Shown here: piece by piece, positions 14,101-27,685 of the stretch
Numbering within the stretch: position 1 is the first letter of the stretch
Layout of the letters: every line of letters begins with the position of its first letter
Assembly: GCF_003945595.2 (NCBI RefSeq)
Contig: NW_024104321.1
Location: 558,001 to 622,000, forward strand
DNA: 64,000 bases
From: Pipra filicauda
Taxonomy: Eukaryota; Chordata; Aves; Passeriformes; Pipridae
Direction: 5' to 3'
The notes under the pieces: generated by a model
Told to the model about the DNA's origin: nothing
The model's database searches: none
Seen by the model: only the letters and a program-made list of their open reading frames with translations
Position numbers and translations under genes: made by a program

Positions 14101-16741
14101 TACATTGACAGTTTTCCTAAAACACAGTGGGATCATATCAAGCAAGCTTTTTTTCCACTGTCATATGATTGGAAATTGTATATCTCTGCAGTACCTGTTT
14201 TCAGGGGTGGAGCCATGGGTATGAGACCTAATTTATTCTTCTCAAAGACACTGATTATTTTTGAAAGATTCAAATGCAAAATGCTTTGAAATGTATTTTT
14301 AGCCCAGGGCTGTTTGCATATTTTAATTAGAATTGACCCCGATGCAAAAATCTATGAAATAAATAGTCTCAAATACATAAGTTATTGTAAAAAATAGTCC
14401 AGATTTCACTCCTACAAGTGATTTCTCTTTTGAGAAGGAATCCAAAACTGGCTGGATCCATATCCCATATTTTTTCCCAGCCTGAACGGCACACCATTCA
14501 AAATCTTGATGAAAGCATGACTGGAGTCCAAGCTTTTTGGGCAATTAATTCTTTGTATAACTTTATTAACTTCATTTCAAGGTACTTGAAACTGACACTT
14601 CATCTGCACAGAATATGAACTGTCACCTCCCATACCCAGAGTAAATTAGTGACACTACTACAGTCCGGGTACTGTTTTCATTCTCCAGTATCACTGCAGA
14701 TAACTAACTGAATGAAAGTCAAGAGCTGTGCCAGTAAAGAGCATAATAAAGTAAAATCAGCATGTTTTTTGAAAATTGGGTTTTTGATGTGATCATTTCT
14801 TTAAAAATAAATAAATAAAACTGAAGTGTTAACATAACCATCAAACCCGACTGTCACCTAGTGATTGCTGAATTATTCTCTGTTGCCATTCTAATCCACA
14901 GACACCAGGGAAGAAGAAAAAGAACAACCCCCCCCTCTGCCCATTTCTCTTACAAAGGCAAATTAGCCAGATTGAAGTCAGCCACTGAAGGAGAGGGAAT
15001 ATGCTTTGCCATGTCTTCCTTGCTCCTAGGTATGGGTCCTGGCAAAGATCACATCAACAAGATCGGTCCTTCCTGGGGTGCTGGATTTTTGAGTGGTAAC
15101 ACAGAGGAGTTGGTATAAGAAGGGCAGTGGTCACATATGCCTAGCTAGCTAGCAGGAGGAAGCATATGGCTACCATTTGTTCCACCAACAGTGGTGTGCA
15201 CACACCGCGAGCCCACAGAAGGAATGCTATTTCTCTCAGCCAGACTTCCTCATGGCTCTTCCAAGACACCCATTTCTAAACGCCTCCCAGGAAACAAGAT
15301 GTAAGCTGGCCAAAACACTCCTCAGAAGAAAGGTTTCTTAACAGAGCTAAAGCCTTTCTCTCTTGTCCTTTACTAAGTACGTGCTTTGTGCTACATTGCA
15401 CAGATGGCTCGATGGTGCATGTGCATAAGTACAGCTGTTAGATTTGGGGTGGGTTACACAGAGTTGGCAACTCTGCGGTTCAGTTGATATCTACAGAATT
15501 AACCAGCAGGCAGATCTTTAGGGAAAGGAGAGGAATTGCCGTACAATATTTAAAAGATACAAGAGATACTTGCATCTTTGGCACTGAATGCAAGACAATA
15601 ATCTACCCCTCTAACAGTGCTTGAGGCTAAGACCCTTTTTTGTCTCTTTCGTTTACTTTCCTGGTTCTGTCACTCATATACTGTAACCGGGGTGTCAAAT
15701 TGTTTAGTCTAATACTGGGACAGCACAAGTGCTCTTGTGTAGAGGCTTTAATTCCGGGTGGCTGTAGATCAGCTCTAGGTGTTTTTAGAAGTTGCATGAT
15801 AGAGATTGGGCTGGAAAATATGCAAAGGTCAGAAGAAAGTGGGCTGTGCTAGCTGGTGTGTGCCTTTATACCAACTAACCTGGCATTTGTGTACTGCATA
15901 CAATCCTCACCTCAGCACACTAGGGTTTGTCACCCCAGCTTAGCACTGATTTCATCCCAAGCAGCAGGTAATGGACACTTGCAGTAAGTGAGACTGTCTT
16001 GAGTGAATGAACTGTGAATTTTAGGGAGAATCTATACTAAGCCACTTGAGTGCCATTAGTCCTTCATTGCCACCCCCACAGAACCCCTTTATGACAAGAG
16101 GATCAAACTCTCCCCCCCTTACTGAGAGAGAATCAGAGAGCTGTTCAGCACATCTGAGCCCCCAGATTTTAAGGCACATGCCTTCAGAGGTTTTAGTGTG
16201 GCAGTTCATCAGTATGTCAGGTACTGAATTTGCAATTTATCTGCTCTCACTTGGCCTTGTCTGACCCAGGTGGTCAGGGCCCACATTAACGTTGTAGTGA
16301 AAGAATATGTCTATTAGAAAGTTTTATCCCACTGAAAATTAAGCACTAAGTTTCCCTACAGCAACTTTGTAACCGTAGCTCACAACAGCTTTTTTAAAAT
16401 ACTGATATTTTAAATTACCTTTATCATTGTGTTTTAACAAACCTATTTTTTCCCATGTACCCATACACTGATTTTATTTTAACTAGATACTTTTTACTAT
16501 ATTGTTTTGTTACCTATTAACTTGATCCAGTTAATACATTCTTTATAGTCTCTCCTGTGTTCATAATCCTCATCCTGATAATTCATGCTTGGAGTAACTG
16601 GCAAGATGTGACTTGGGGGAAATTACTTCACAGAGTTCTGCATTCATAAAAAGCAGCATTGAAACAGTTAATTCAAATTTATATATGGCCAAGGTTACAG
16701 TAATGCTTTTGAACTTCAGAACATAGTTCCCAAATCTCAGT
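11141..16741. other. unique non-coding sequence, no gene seen
   Basis: No exon, RNA gene or transposon recognised. Low-complexity patches are an A/G-rich stretch at 11430-11460 and an AAAT-type run at 14803-14820. The minus-strand frame 11603-11932 (109 codons) carries no motif I know. Confidence 0.55.
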
Positions 16742-16770
16742 AAAAAAAAAAACCAAACAAAAAAAAACAA
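16742..16770. repeat. A-rich tract
   Basis: Two A runs separated by CC and C interruptions. It could be an old poly(A) tail, but no retrocopy is recognisable next to it. Confidence 0.7.
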
Positions 16771-19700
16771 CCGAAGGAGCATACCCGCAGGGCTGAACAT
16801 CAGTAAGCAGACATACAGAGAAGATTGGCATCTACTGAATATAAAACAAGATTTAGTACATAAGGTGAAAGAGGTATCTAAGGTTCTCAGGGGACAGACT
16901 ATTTCAGTCTTTTGAAGTAAGTGGTTTAAGTCTTCAGCTCAGCTTCCTTTTAATACAAAGGCTATGTGTCCTCTTTGAGTTAGACCATGCAGTATTACAA
17001 TTTGAGTACATCTACTTCGTATGTTTTTGTCACTATACATGAATATAGTTACATTTTTATATTTCTTGCATGATTTTATTAAGAAAAATCGTGTATATTT
17101 TAATGGTGTAATTGAAAATATATAGTCGGGGGATAACCAATAGATAAATAGTAAGTAAATATAATTAAAATCATAATTGCAATAAATTCTTCAATTCCAC
17201 AGACACCAATAAAGTCATAGGTTTTGCTTCCTCCTTGCCTGTGCCTTGAATATGCATCATCATACACAGCTGTGCGTTCCTGCTTTTCTGACGTGACTTT
17301 GCAGAGGCAAAAGTGCAAAGTGACTGGTCCCTACTAATGCTGAAAAGAAAATCACTGGCTTGGGCTGGCTTTGGTCCATACCTTTGGTATCTTTATTGCA
17401 GTGGTGACTCAGCCAAAATCACTATGTAGAGAGCATGATGATTAGTTGGATTCATGAATATCACATTTTAGGTTTTTAGTGACTTGTATTTTTAACACAT
17501 CATGCAGAGGTTGGAAGTTTTAGATCTGATGTGTAAGTGAAAGCTTTAGATTTTCTTGTATCTTAAGAGGAAAAAAAAATAAAGTGGACAATGCAATTTG
17601 CATGAACTCTATTTTTTAACCAAATTATTTAAGAAGGCCAGAAAAAGCACTGTTTCTATGCTCTTGAAGAAATGAAGTAAAACACATATCTGAATCTCTG
17701 TAGCAGTTGTGATGTGCCATGTTGGTATGCTGAAAAGTCAAGAGTTATACACTGCCTTGGAAACCCAGCCACCATGAGGATCAAGTTTGTTCCTGAATCA
17801 ATAAAGATTGTAGGATTCTTCATAGGATGAGTGAGTTCAGGATGACACCCTTCCAATATAGAGTTAAGAGGGGACATTTGTTTTGCTGACAGGAAGCCCC
17901 AATCAAAAAGGCCTCTGTCTTTACAACAGTTAACTGTGGGAAGTCATTAGTCATCCCAGACTTTAAATCTGACAGTCAGACAGTATCAGCTGTACACAGG
18001 AGCAGGTAACATAGGTTGAACTAATAAATATAGTTCAAGGACGTGTACCACTGGCATCCATATGAAACCCAGCATAGATCCAAAAAGAACAGCAATTATC
18101 AGTGGCACCAAGATCAAAAGAAATATAGCCTGTTGGTGAAATCCCCATTATCCTCAGACATGAACAAAAAGGACACTGATGGATAGCTATTTACTACTAT
18201 ATGTTAACCTTTCTTGGGACAGGTTGCTTCCAAATCTTATGTAGGTTAGTCAAACTCACTAATGCAGAGGGTAGCTCATGCCACAAGCTGTCAAACCACC
18301 ACAGTTTCCAGAAAAATGGATAATTATTAATTACATCTATCACAAATTCTAAGGTATGACAATGGTTTTTATAACGTGTCAAAGCTCTTTCAGCTCTGCT
18401 GAATTATCCCATCCATCTGAACCATGTTGGATGTGTGGTAGCACACCAGAAGAATCACCACCATGCCTGAAGTCTTTGTGTGTTTTGCATAGTAGGTGCT
18501 TCAGAAAGTGAAAGCAGAATGCAAGCAAACAGAAGGCTATGCTCTGCTGTGATCCAAGCAAGTGTCGTCACAGTTTGTATCTGTCACATGGAAGGAAGGC
18601 CACACTACTGAATTTTGCATCATGAGGGTCATTCTATGATAAGAAAGGGGAAAGAAGAAATCAACTTTCTTCTCTGTACAGAAGTAGCTCAGTCCTTCTG
18701 CTTGTCTTGAATTTAGTCTGTCTCGAGGCGTTCTTATTTTCAGTATATTTCCTCCTCCATTCATTAAAAATATTCTCGTATAGCCAGTCCATTTCTGTGG
18801 GGATTTTATCTATTGCTATAGCTTTTGTTTATAGTAGTGTATATATGGCTTATAAACTTAGGATATTTTAAAAGTAAAATGTAGATAGTTTACTTTATTA
18901 TAGATTTTTTCAAATATTCCCTTTCTCATGACAGCAACTTATTATGGAAATAAATGTGGCAATACAATTGTATTATTTAATAACTGGGAAGCAAAAGAAA
19001 CTGACTGATTCTAAAGATCCTCAGACACTGTTTTCACAGTATTAGCCAAGGAAGAATTTGGATAATAGAAAAAGTTAAATTAGAAATTATTTAAGTGGTG
19101 TCTATATCAAACACTGCTTTTCCCATTTTATTACAAAGTGCTGGTGGTTCTCTAGGGTCAGTAAGTCCCTTTCCAGATCAAATTACCTACATGCAGGTAT
19201 CTCACGAAGGTTCACTAAGATGTGCCCCATTCCTTCATCCAGGGTTGAATGTCACCAAAGAGCTTTTGTAATAGCGGAAAAAAACAGAACTCTGACAAGA
19301 AAATTCTCTCTGTAACAGTAACTCTCTGGAGAAGTATTGCAAAGTCAAGTAAGCATTGAGTTTGATGTTGTTAACTGGCTTTTTGCACAAGACAGAGGCT
19401 GGATTCCTTTCTGATATATTACTTTCTACTGTAACACATATCTTTATTTTAAAGACTTTTGTGAGCAGTCTGTGGCATTTTTGCTTCTACTTATGCAGCA
19501 GTGTGTCAGATGTGTTAAGAATGAACAGAGAAGAAGGCATAAGCAGTGCAAAATACCCTGAAAAAATTAATTAAAAATATAAACAAACAGAAACAGGATT
19601 CAGATTGCATAAATTGTTGTGCTTAGTTATTAAAGTTCCAAGTAATGTTGAGATCCTCTTGGCAGTGCCTAAAAGTCACAAAAGGCATGATTCTTTTGTC

Positions 19701-21091
19701 TTTAATTTTTAGAAGATTAAAACAAATAAAGCAACAACTAACTGCCTTGGTCATACTGTACTGGTAGCTCATGGCAAATGTGATTTCAGACCTGGAGAGT
19801 GTAAGCATCATTACATGGTCTCAGCAGATGCATGGAGCCTTTGAAGCACCTTCCAGCCTTGACAACTCATTTCTGAGTCATAATTATCCAGCTGCTATTT
19901 TAAGCACTGCGGTGTTGTAAAGTTTTCAAAAGGGAAATGAAAAAAAATTAGTCAAGTCTAGTGTGCTATGTGACAGTTGTATGAGGGACAATGAAATTCA
20001 GCTTCAGAAAGAAAAGGTAACAGACTGACAGACTAAGACACGAGGAGGAGGAGAAAACTGAATGTTAAGGTGTACATGATGAAAGACAAAAATGGTAGGT
20101 AGGAAGGCCCAGAGCTGGTGCGGCCTTAAAGGCTGGCTAGATTCCCTTTGACATCCATTAGGTTGGAAAGCCAAATAATGTTATATTTTCTGTCTCAATT
20201 AAACAAGAATCACACAATCACATATCTGTATACTGTGTTTTACAGATATTTCATGTGGACTAAGTGCCTGCAGGTCAGCAGTGTTTAACATTTTAGGCTT
20301 TTTAAGTTGCTTTTCTTTTAAAAAATCACAACTTGAAGTGCAAGTGTGACCTTGTACATGTGTAAAGTCAAGCCTGTGCTTAAGTTTTTATGGAATCAGG
20401 TCTTTCTGAAATCTTTATTATTTATGAAGCATAAGTCTCATAGCCAAGGAAATTAACTTTGCATTCTCCACATATTTTAATGCAGAAACACTGTAGAATT
20501 GAAGACTAAAAAATATTCTCAGACTTGGAGGAAATATTTTCTGTCTAGATCAATGTTGACCTAACAGTTTTATTAATTTATCAAGAGAAGAGCTATAACT
20601 CTATTGTAACTTGCGCGACAATAAATACTATGGTAATTTCCAAGGGCAAATTTTTTTTGTTCATCATTAAATACTAAATTTTTAGTCACTTCTCCCTCTG
20701 GATTAAATAAATACTATTAGTTTTTTCAGTTGTGTACAGTAAATATAGATTTCAAGACTTGTTTGTCTGCATTTCTTAAAACATTTATGAACATTGAACA
20801 GATGAATTTGTTTTAAGCATATTTTTCATTTGAACACTTTTCCCTCTGGTTTTTAATATAGATACCGTTCATCACATATTGAATAAAGCAACTTTTACTT
20901 TATTTAATGCCTTGACCCAAATCACATTTTGTCCATAAATATTTTACAGTCTGTGTGCAACAAAAGCACAATTACTAAACTCAGGTCTGCACTTGCAGGT
21001 AACATACTCCAAAAAATAACCCAATAATTTTCTCCTGTTTTTCAACAGAGAATTGGTGCTACTAACTCTCCAAATGAATAGGGGGGATTGC
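16771..21091. other. unique non-coding sequence, no gene seen
   Basis: AT-rich sequence. Nothing recognised on either strand. The minus-strand frames between 18197 and 18764 are short and motif-free. Confidence 0.55.
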
Positions 21092-21188
21092 ATGTGTATA
21101 TATATATACATATACACATACATATATGGCAGTCTATGTATCCTAGTATGTATAAATGTGTGTCTGTGAGTGTATACATATATATTTT
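21092..21188. repeat. TA/CA/TG microsatellite, imperfect
   Basis: Alternating TA with CA and TG dinucleotides, interrupted near 21130-21150, ending in a TATACATATATA-type run. It is similar in composition to the tract at 7681-7765. Confidence 0.8.
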
Positions 21189-22536
21189 AACACTTAGTCT
21201 ACAGGGATAGGATGTTGGAAATGTGGAGCATGTTCTTTTGCCAAGTTTCTGTCTATATTAAATCCATACATACACAAACCAGAAAATATTACTCATTGTA
21301 TGTCTCTCTAGTAGATTTTTAGTGAGTCTGGAAATGAATTTCCAGACTTGAATCACGGCTGCAAGTACAGCTGCATGTCTGGCAAAGGCAGAGTCTTTGC
21401 TGGTGGTTGAATTGAATGGGCAGATGTAGCTTAACAGCTACTTTAGAATTTGAAGAAATTATCTTCCTTTTTTTATTTGTCCTGAATTTTGCTAAGCAAG
21501 CACAATAATGCCAGATGGATGTTCAGAAAGAAGTAAACTGAACAGCAAGAAGAAAAATGGGAGAAGTGGCGAATCTCAGTCTGTTATCTCAGGGATGACA
21601 AGAGGTGAAGAGTTTTACCGGCACAGGTCTCAGGTCATCACTCGGATGCATTCAAGTTTCCACTTTTCAGAGATATGACTGACTGAATTAAGTGAAATAG
21701 CAGACTTTTTCTCATTCTGAGTACAAGGAATGAGATTAAAACAAAGCTGGACAGCGTACATGCAAATCTGAATTTGATTTCCTTTACTAAGCATTTCATT
21801 TTGGATTATAAAGGCACAAAAGAAGGTAGTGAAAAAAAAAAACAAACCTGAAAAAGGGATCATTTCAGCTTAATCCTGCTGTCACTCATGAGAGGTGGAA
21901 CATCATAGTTCAGGGCTCAGCCTTCCACTGCAAGTCCTGCCTTTACACCTCAGTCCTCTCTGCTATCTACTGGAAGTGACTGGTGTCAGCAACAGACAAC
22001 TTCGCACACATGGAAAGTACATCAAACAACTAATTTTAAAACTGAGTACTTAGTAGTCCCGTCTCTCTTCTAACAACCCATCTTTGGGAAGTTGGTTTCA
22101 TCAACTAAAAGTGATAACTGTTTCCCCACATGTCCACATGGAAATGGCATCTTGCTGTAAAGCCATTTTGATATAAAACTATGTATTGGCATTTTAGTCT
22201 AGCTACAAACCTGGCTTGGTCAGACACTACCTGAAGTCAGAGGAAGTTTTCAATTGACTTATTTGAGGTCAAATCAGGACAGAGCTGAACCTGTGTAGTT
22301 TGTTAAGGGCTATTCCTGCTATTTGCTGCCAAAAATACTCAGACACTTGCTCAAATGTGGCCTTAATGCAGCCTGGAAGTGTTCCCATTGGGAATTACTT
22401 CTTTGAAACTGCTGTGGCTGTCTCCTTTGGTGCCACACAGGTAAATGCTCAAGTCTATCAGGAACTGTGCAGTACATTTACTGTGGTTAAATGCAGGTAT
22501 CAATGTTCCCTATAGTAAGTTTGGCATTTGGTTGTT
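21189..22536. other. unique non-coding sequence, no gene seen
   Basis: No exon, RNA gene or transposon recognised. A short A run sits at 21832-21842. Confidence 0.55.
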
Positions 22537-22660
22537 GGGGTTTTTTTTTTCTTTATCTGGGGTTTTTTTTAGTAATAAATTATTATTAAAAATTAATTGC
22601 ATTACTGAGTACTTAATACCTAACTAAAAAAAAAAAAAAAAAGAAAAAAGGAAAAACCCC
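22537..22660. repeat. imperfect inverted repeat, GGGGTTTTT...AAAAACCCC
   Basis: The left arm begins GGGGTTTTTTTTTTCTTT. The right arm ends in an A17 run (22626-22642), a further A-rich part and AAAAACCCC. The arms, each about 25-30 bp, can pair around an AT-rich loop of about 60 bp. It may be simple-sequence chance, a hairpin-forming tract or a small non-autonomous DNA element. No clear target-site duplication flanks it. Confidence 0.6.
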
Positions 22661-23649
22661 TAAGCCACATTTAATCCCATTATACACAGTAGCACTAATG
22701 CTAATGCTTTCTTATGAATCCAGACATCTCTCTACTCCTCTTGCTGTGTTCCAGATCGCAACAACAGGCAGCCTTCATCTGCTTCTAATAAAAGGTAAAA
22801 AGCCTTCTTCCTTCACCAGACAGCACTGCTAGGTCCACCAACAGCTTTTCTGCAGGGGGAAGACATGTAATCTCTCCCTCTTCACTTCCCTACCTCAGAC
22901 ACTTCTAGTAACAGGGCAAGCCAAATCTCTTTTCATAACCTAAGTCTCATAGGAAAACATCACAAGGGAAAGCACAGCTTGAGCCTCTGGAAAACACAAA
23001 GGCAAATCCAATCAGCAATTGCCTGGTTTAAGTTCATCCCAGTTCGGATACAAACCATGCAGAGAGAATGTTTCAGAAAGTATTCAGCTACCTTCTGATA
23101 AATAAAACTCTGCTTCTGTGATTGATGTGAGCTGAATAATCAGTCTGCTTACAGCATTACATTTTACAGGCATCTCTGTCAATGAAACCAAAGTGAATGT
23201 GAATAGTAAACTGCAGATGAGTTGTGGTGGTAAGTATTTCCCAAACAGTGAGTAAAAAGCACTTAACTCCCTCTCAAAACTTAAACCCCTTCCTTTGATT
23301 TAATATCTCTAATTATTGAAATAAGCAAAATTGAATTTACACTAATTAGATAAACATGGCTTAAAACTCTTAGAGATCCTAAAACGAGGGTAATATTGTA
23401 ATGCAGTACAAAGTATAATGATAATTATTACATTGTACACTGCACAATAACTAGTAGGTATGTACCAGGGTTTAAATATGAGAAGAGCATGTCTGGATGT
23501 TATTCTTAAGATTTTAGCAATTTGTAGTCATCACAGTTCCTCTTTAAAACATGACTTAAATTTCGTAGTGAACTTGGGTGGAAAACACTTGTTATTCTTA
23601 GCTGCTTGTCTGCAAAGCTCTGCCATATAAAGAGCAATTTTTATTAATT
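22661..23649. other. unique non-coding sequence, no gene seen
   Basis: Nothing recognised. 23270-23460 is AT-rich, with several AATTA/TAATT cores. Confidence 0.5.
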
Positions 23650-23723
23650 GAGATGGTGTGATTAAGGAAGGTTGGGGGAGGAAGAAATCCCTACAAATGG
23701 CTCTCATATTTGTGCATGTGGTT

Positions 23724-24090
23724 TGCTTATCTTCTCTCTTGCTTCGACTTTGAGCTGTGGAGTTGAGGTGGGGGCTGGCAGCTGGCAGCTCATCATTACA
23801 GACACACACTGTCCCATCTGCACTGCTTATGGTGGTGAGGTCACATGGGGTTTTACCCAAACAGGCTCTCAGGGGTACAATAACATACCTCTTGATTTGG
23901 CTGTGAAGTTATACTTATTATTAATAGACAAGATAAGAGGCTGGGGCTCTATTCATCCACTTTAGTGCTAATTATTCAGTTTGATCTGAGCCGATTATGA
24001 TACTGATAGATAAGCACACCACATTTACAGCTATAGCAAGCACTGGCCAAGAACTTTGGCTCATGCTGCTGTTTGGTTTATCTGATAGGA
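23724..24090. promoter_or_regulatory. candidate enhancer: GATA-motif cluster with E-box
   Basis: What is seen: WGATAR-type sites at 23727-23732 (minus), 23931-23937, 24004-24009, 24008-24014, and a back-to-back TTATCTGATAG at 24078-24088. A CAGCTG E-box lies at 23779-23784. The surrounding block, about 23650-24250, holds no transposon sequence I can see. What is known: clustered GATA sites with E-boxes mark many blood, endothelial and heart enhancers. That this is an enhancer is inference only, since short motifs recur by chance in AT-rich DNA. Confidence 0.25.
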
Positions 24091-24241
24091 AGGGAGGAGA
24101 AAAAAAGAAGCTGCTCTGGTTGATTAGCAATGTGTTGCATGGGACCATTTATAATGAAGCATATCATTTAAATTTTCCCTTACAAATGAGTCCAACTCTC
24201 TTTGCAGGCTGCAGGCTCTGTTAATTGTCACAAACATTGCT

Positions 24242-25042
24242 TCTTTTTTTTTTTTAAACATTATTAGCTCTTTGGCAGGATCTCCATTGTTGACTAAAAA
24301 CTTGGCATGATCAGGGCTTGCTGAATAATTTAGGTTGTTGGCAGCTGGAGTAGGAGAACACACACATCTAGGCAGGCAGACGTGCTGCTTGAGCTCTTTA
24401 TATAATAGCATTGTATACAAAGCAGAGTATAGTCAGAAATGACTTCTGTGTCTGTTTATAGGTAAACACTGATAATAGTTGTACAGAAAAAAAATTGAGG
24501 GATACTTCAAACTGTATATAATATGTGAGACAGATGCACTGCTGATTGTTCAGATGACTCCCTTAATCTCTGACTTTCACAGAATATGATTACTGCAGAT
24601 TCTGAGGAGCATCACTTCAAGTATGTTTCTGTGCACTTTGGCACTTTGAGTCTTGCTTATAAACACCACTGCACATAATAATGATGCTGTGAGCTTAGCC
24701 AGAAAAAGAACTCCTCACACTTTTCCCTTGTGCAGCAAATGTCTCCCAATTGTACTGTCAGTCACTGAGAAAATGTGCAGCTTGAGAGCTGTCCATTCTG
24801 GAATTACATTTGTGTGCTGTATGAATTCCCACTTTCATCAAAATGTCTAGAAGAGAAGTAAAATACATAAACATAAAACCTACTGCCTGCACTCCAATGA
24901 AAGGCACCCAAAGCATTAATGATGATCACTCGGTAGGTTTTTCCAAAACAGTTATCTCCCACGAAAGTTCCTTCTGTAAACTGTATTAGTGACACCTGTC
25001 AACGTGCACTTCTTTTCTTGTTCATGTACCTTTCAGTTGTAG
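24242..25042. other. unique non-coding sequence, no gene seen
   Basis: Starts with a T-rich run at 24242-24256. No exon or repeat recognised up to the LINE-like relic that follows. Confidence 0.5.
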
Positions 25043-25320
25043 TTGAGTGTCACTATCATGACACCTCTGAGAATGGCATCTGGACTTGTTAATTTCAAAG
25101 TTTTAGCAGTATTGAATGATTTAAAGAAAAGACAACATAGAAAGAACCGTGTCTTGTCGATACCACCTAAGGAGTCTTTCCGCTGTGCCTTTTACAACCA
25201 GCCTTGTCTATCTCGCATTGGCCTTTTTAGCCACCAGCGCACTTGTAGCAAGTGTGGGTAGAGTCCTTCCCAAATCTTCATTCGTGAAGCCCAGCCATGA
25301 TGATTTGAATGATTAGGAGA
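25043..25320 (+). pseudogene. relic of a non-LTR retrotransposon ORF2 C-terminus (RTE-like, zinc-finger tail)
   Basis: The plus-strand frame 25043-25261 ends with a Cys/His motif encoded at 25184-25246: CAFYNQPC followed by LSRIGLFSHQRTC. The S-R-I-G-L-x-S-H-x-R-x-C core preceded by a C-x2-C-x3-C type knuckle is, as I recall it, typical of the C-terminal finger of RTE-type and related LINE ORF2 proteins. Here the second Cys of the knuckle reads Tyr. After the stop at 25259-25261, about 40 bp of trailer leads to an ATGATGAT-type run at 25297-25304, which fits a LINE 3' end with a trinucleotide tail. No reverse transcriptase sequence is visible upstream, so this would be a 5'-truncated old copy. 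It could instead be an exapted finger or coincidence. Confidence 0.45.
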
Positions 25321-27685
25321 GGAATCCAAGGTAAATAAAACATAGGGGCCCAGTACTGCCTGTTTATTATCCTTTTGTTTTGTAAGCCCATTTGAGCACT
25401 GAATCTCTGTTTTTCCAAGTTGCTGCTTTCTTCCCAGGAAAGTCTTCTCACTTCCATGCTCCTCACACCTTAATTCCACTTTAAATCCTTTGAGGGCCTC
25501 TTCTTTCCCGGGCCTTTTTTTTTCTGCCCTCAAGCCTGCATCCCTGAAGAGGGAGGACTCCACTAGAAAAAGTCTCATGGATTTCTGTGACAGCCACTTG
25601 ACAGATACGATAGAACATAATGAGAAATGAATAAAACACTCTCACAGCAGTCTCAACAGAGGGAGTGTAACTGAGTTAGGCTGAGGACGAACTCTCTTCC
25701 TCCCTCATTCACATCTCAGTCTTGTAATCAGTGCTGGGACACAAGGTGGGAAAGGTGGCTGCAAGGACGCAGTGTGCTGTCATGACAATTTTCATGGTTA
25801 TTAGCTAAGAAAGACCAAGCATTGTTAAAACTCGAATATCCCCCAATTATGCCATGACACTTCTGTACTCAACAAGAAGGAATAGCAGGGTGAATACTAC
25901 CGAAGCACTATAACATAGACTCCATTTAGAGATCCGCAGACCTACATGTTTCCCAGAACAAGCATCTGATAACTGTCCAAGTGGTCTTCTTGCAACATGA
26001 CAACCTTTGCAATCATGCATGGGAAGCATTCCCAAATTGTAACTTGTGTATTGCATTCTAGTTATTATTTACTGTATAATTTTCACTGCATAATAACAGC
26101 CAGCACAAATCCATGTATAAATGCACTATGCAGCTTGGAAGACTGCTGACAAACACATCCATCATCATAAAAAATCTGTTTCATGAAACTACATTATGAT
26201 TGTGTACTTAAAGATTATAAATAAATGACCACAACAATACCTTTTATTTTTTTCCTAGAAAACTGCATAGACATCTGCATCATTTGTTAAGAGATTTCTA
26301 AGAATTTCTTCTGTTCCATTAATTTTGGTTTTGTGCAGGAACTAGCTGCTTATGTTTGCCACTGGCATGTTAAGGTGTTTATCAGCAATACCTATGTGTG
26401 GGTATGAGGGAAAGTGTGTGAAAGGTCCAATCCACCTTGACACTAACACATGAAATTTACTCTGGGTATATGGAAAGTCTCAGTGACTTTAACCTGAATA
26501 CTCACCCTGACAAAGCTTAGCACATGTCAAAGTGCTTTGCTGGATTGAGACAATATTTAGCAGCTGGTTGTAGTTAGCTATGTTGCAGCATAGGAAGTCA
26601 GTGGGCTCAGCAGCTGATAGACTGTTGACAACTGATAGATTCTCCACACAAACAATTTAGGATTCTCCTTTCATGAGAACAAACTGAGGAAAATTTCCTT
26701 TCAGAAGCTCAGAATTTTTGTAGGAAAAAACTGTGTGCCCACAGTTTTAATTTTGAAGCACATGACCCAGTCGTTTTGGGAGTACTAAGGTGCATAAGAT
26801 TTGGGCTGGAAGTTGAAAGATCAGGTCATCAGATAGTGTTGAAAATGTGCCACACTATGTTTTATAATAAAACATAGCCTTAATATTTTCCAAAACGAAT
26901 GAATGATAAATATTAATACAATTACCTAAATTACCATTGGGCTGAGTTACACAGTAAAGCAATTATGTATTTCTTAAATTAAAAAACTTTACTGGTAAAA
27001 CTGTGAATATAGTTTTGTGCAAACTAATCTCCAAAGAAGAGAAAAGAAAGAAAATCATGGAAAGCCAATGACTGATGCACTTTCCCTAGTTCCTTTGTCC
27101 CAGTGAAAAGCATATTTCACCAACACAACAGTGGCAGCTCTTATCTCTATGAGCATGAGAGCCTCTAGAGCATGAGAACCTTTTAATAAAGAAGTCTATT
27201 CTTTTGTTATAAATCATTCACTGGGCAAGAAGAGACTCTTACGTTAGCAGTGTTACTTAATTTGATGAATCTCATAATGTTAGAGTTTTAACAACAGACC
27301 CATAAAAAGGTTGCTGTTCGTACTTCAGCCCAAAGCATGGCAGCTATATACAGGCCCACAGCTACAAAATGCGCAGGATGAAGAATTAAAAAGGGTGGAA
27401 TTGATTAGCATTTACAAGAAACTTAACAGCCAAAGACTCTGTAATCTGTATCAGAGTAACACAATGTGGAGTTGACTTTCTATTTTTGAATCCTAATGTC
27501 ACTGTGACAGAGATATTTGATTTTGGGGTGGAATAAACTGAAAGCATCATTGGCTGTGTCTGCCCTTTCATGTGCGTCTGCCACAGGAATGGTAAACAGA
27601 ATTCCTTAAAATTAACTCTGAGGTGAGTGTCAGGCAATAGAGAATCCTTTCCTAGATAGATTTCACCAAGGTACAAATGAAGGAT
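25321..27685. other. unique non-coding sequence, no gene seen
   Basis: Nothing recognised. The minus-strand frame 25192-25578 (128 codons) overlaps the LINE-like tail antisense and has no motif of its own. Confidence 0.5.

Noticed and set aside
21092..21188. Possible CRISPR-like or satellite array
   Set aside because: Only imperfect dinucleotide alternation; no spaced direct repeats.
25192..25578. 128-codon minus-strand frame
   Set aside because: Runs antisense to the SRIGLFSHQR-bearing frame, which is the one with a recognisable motif.
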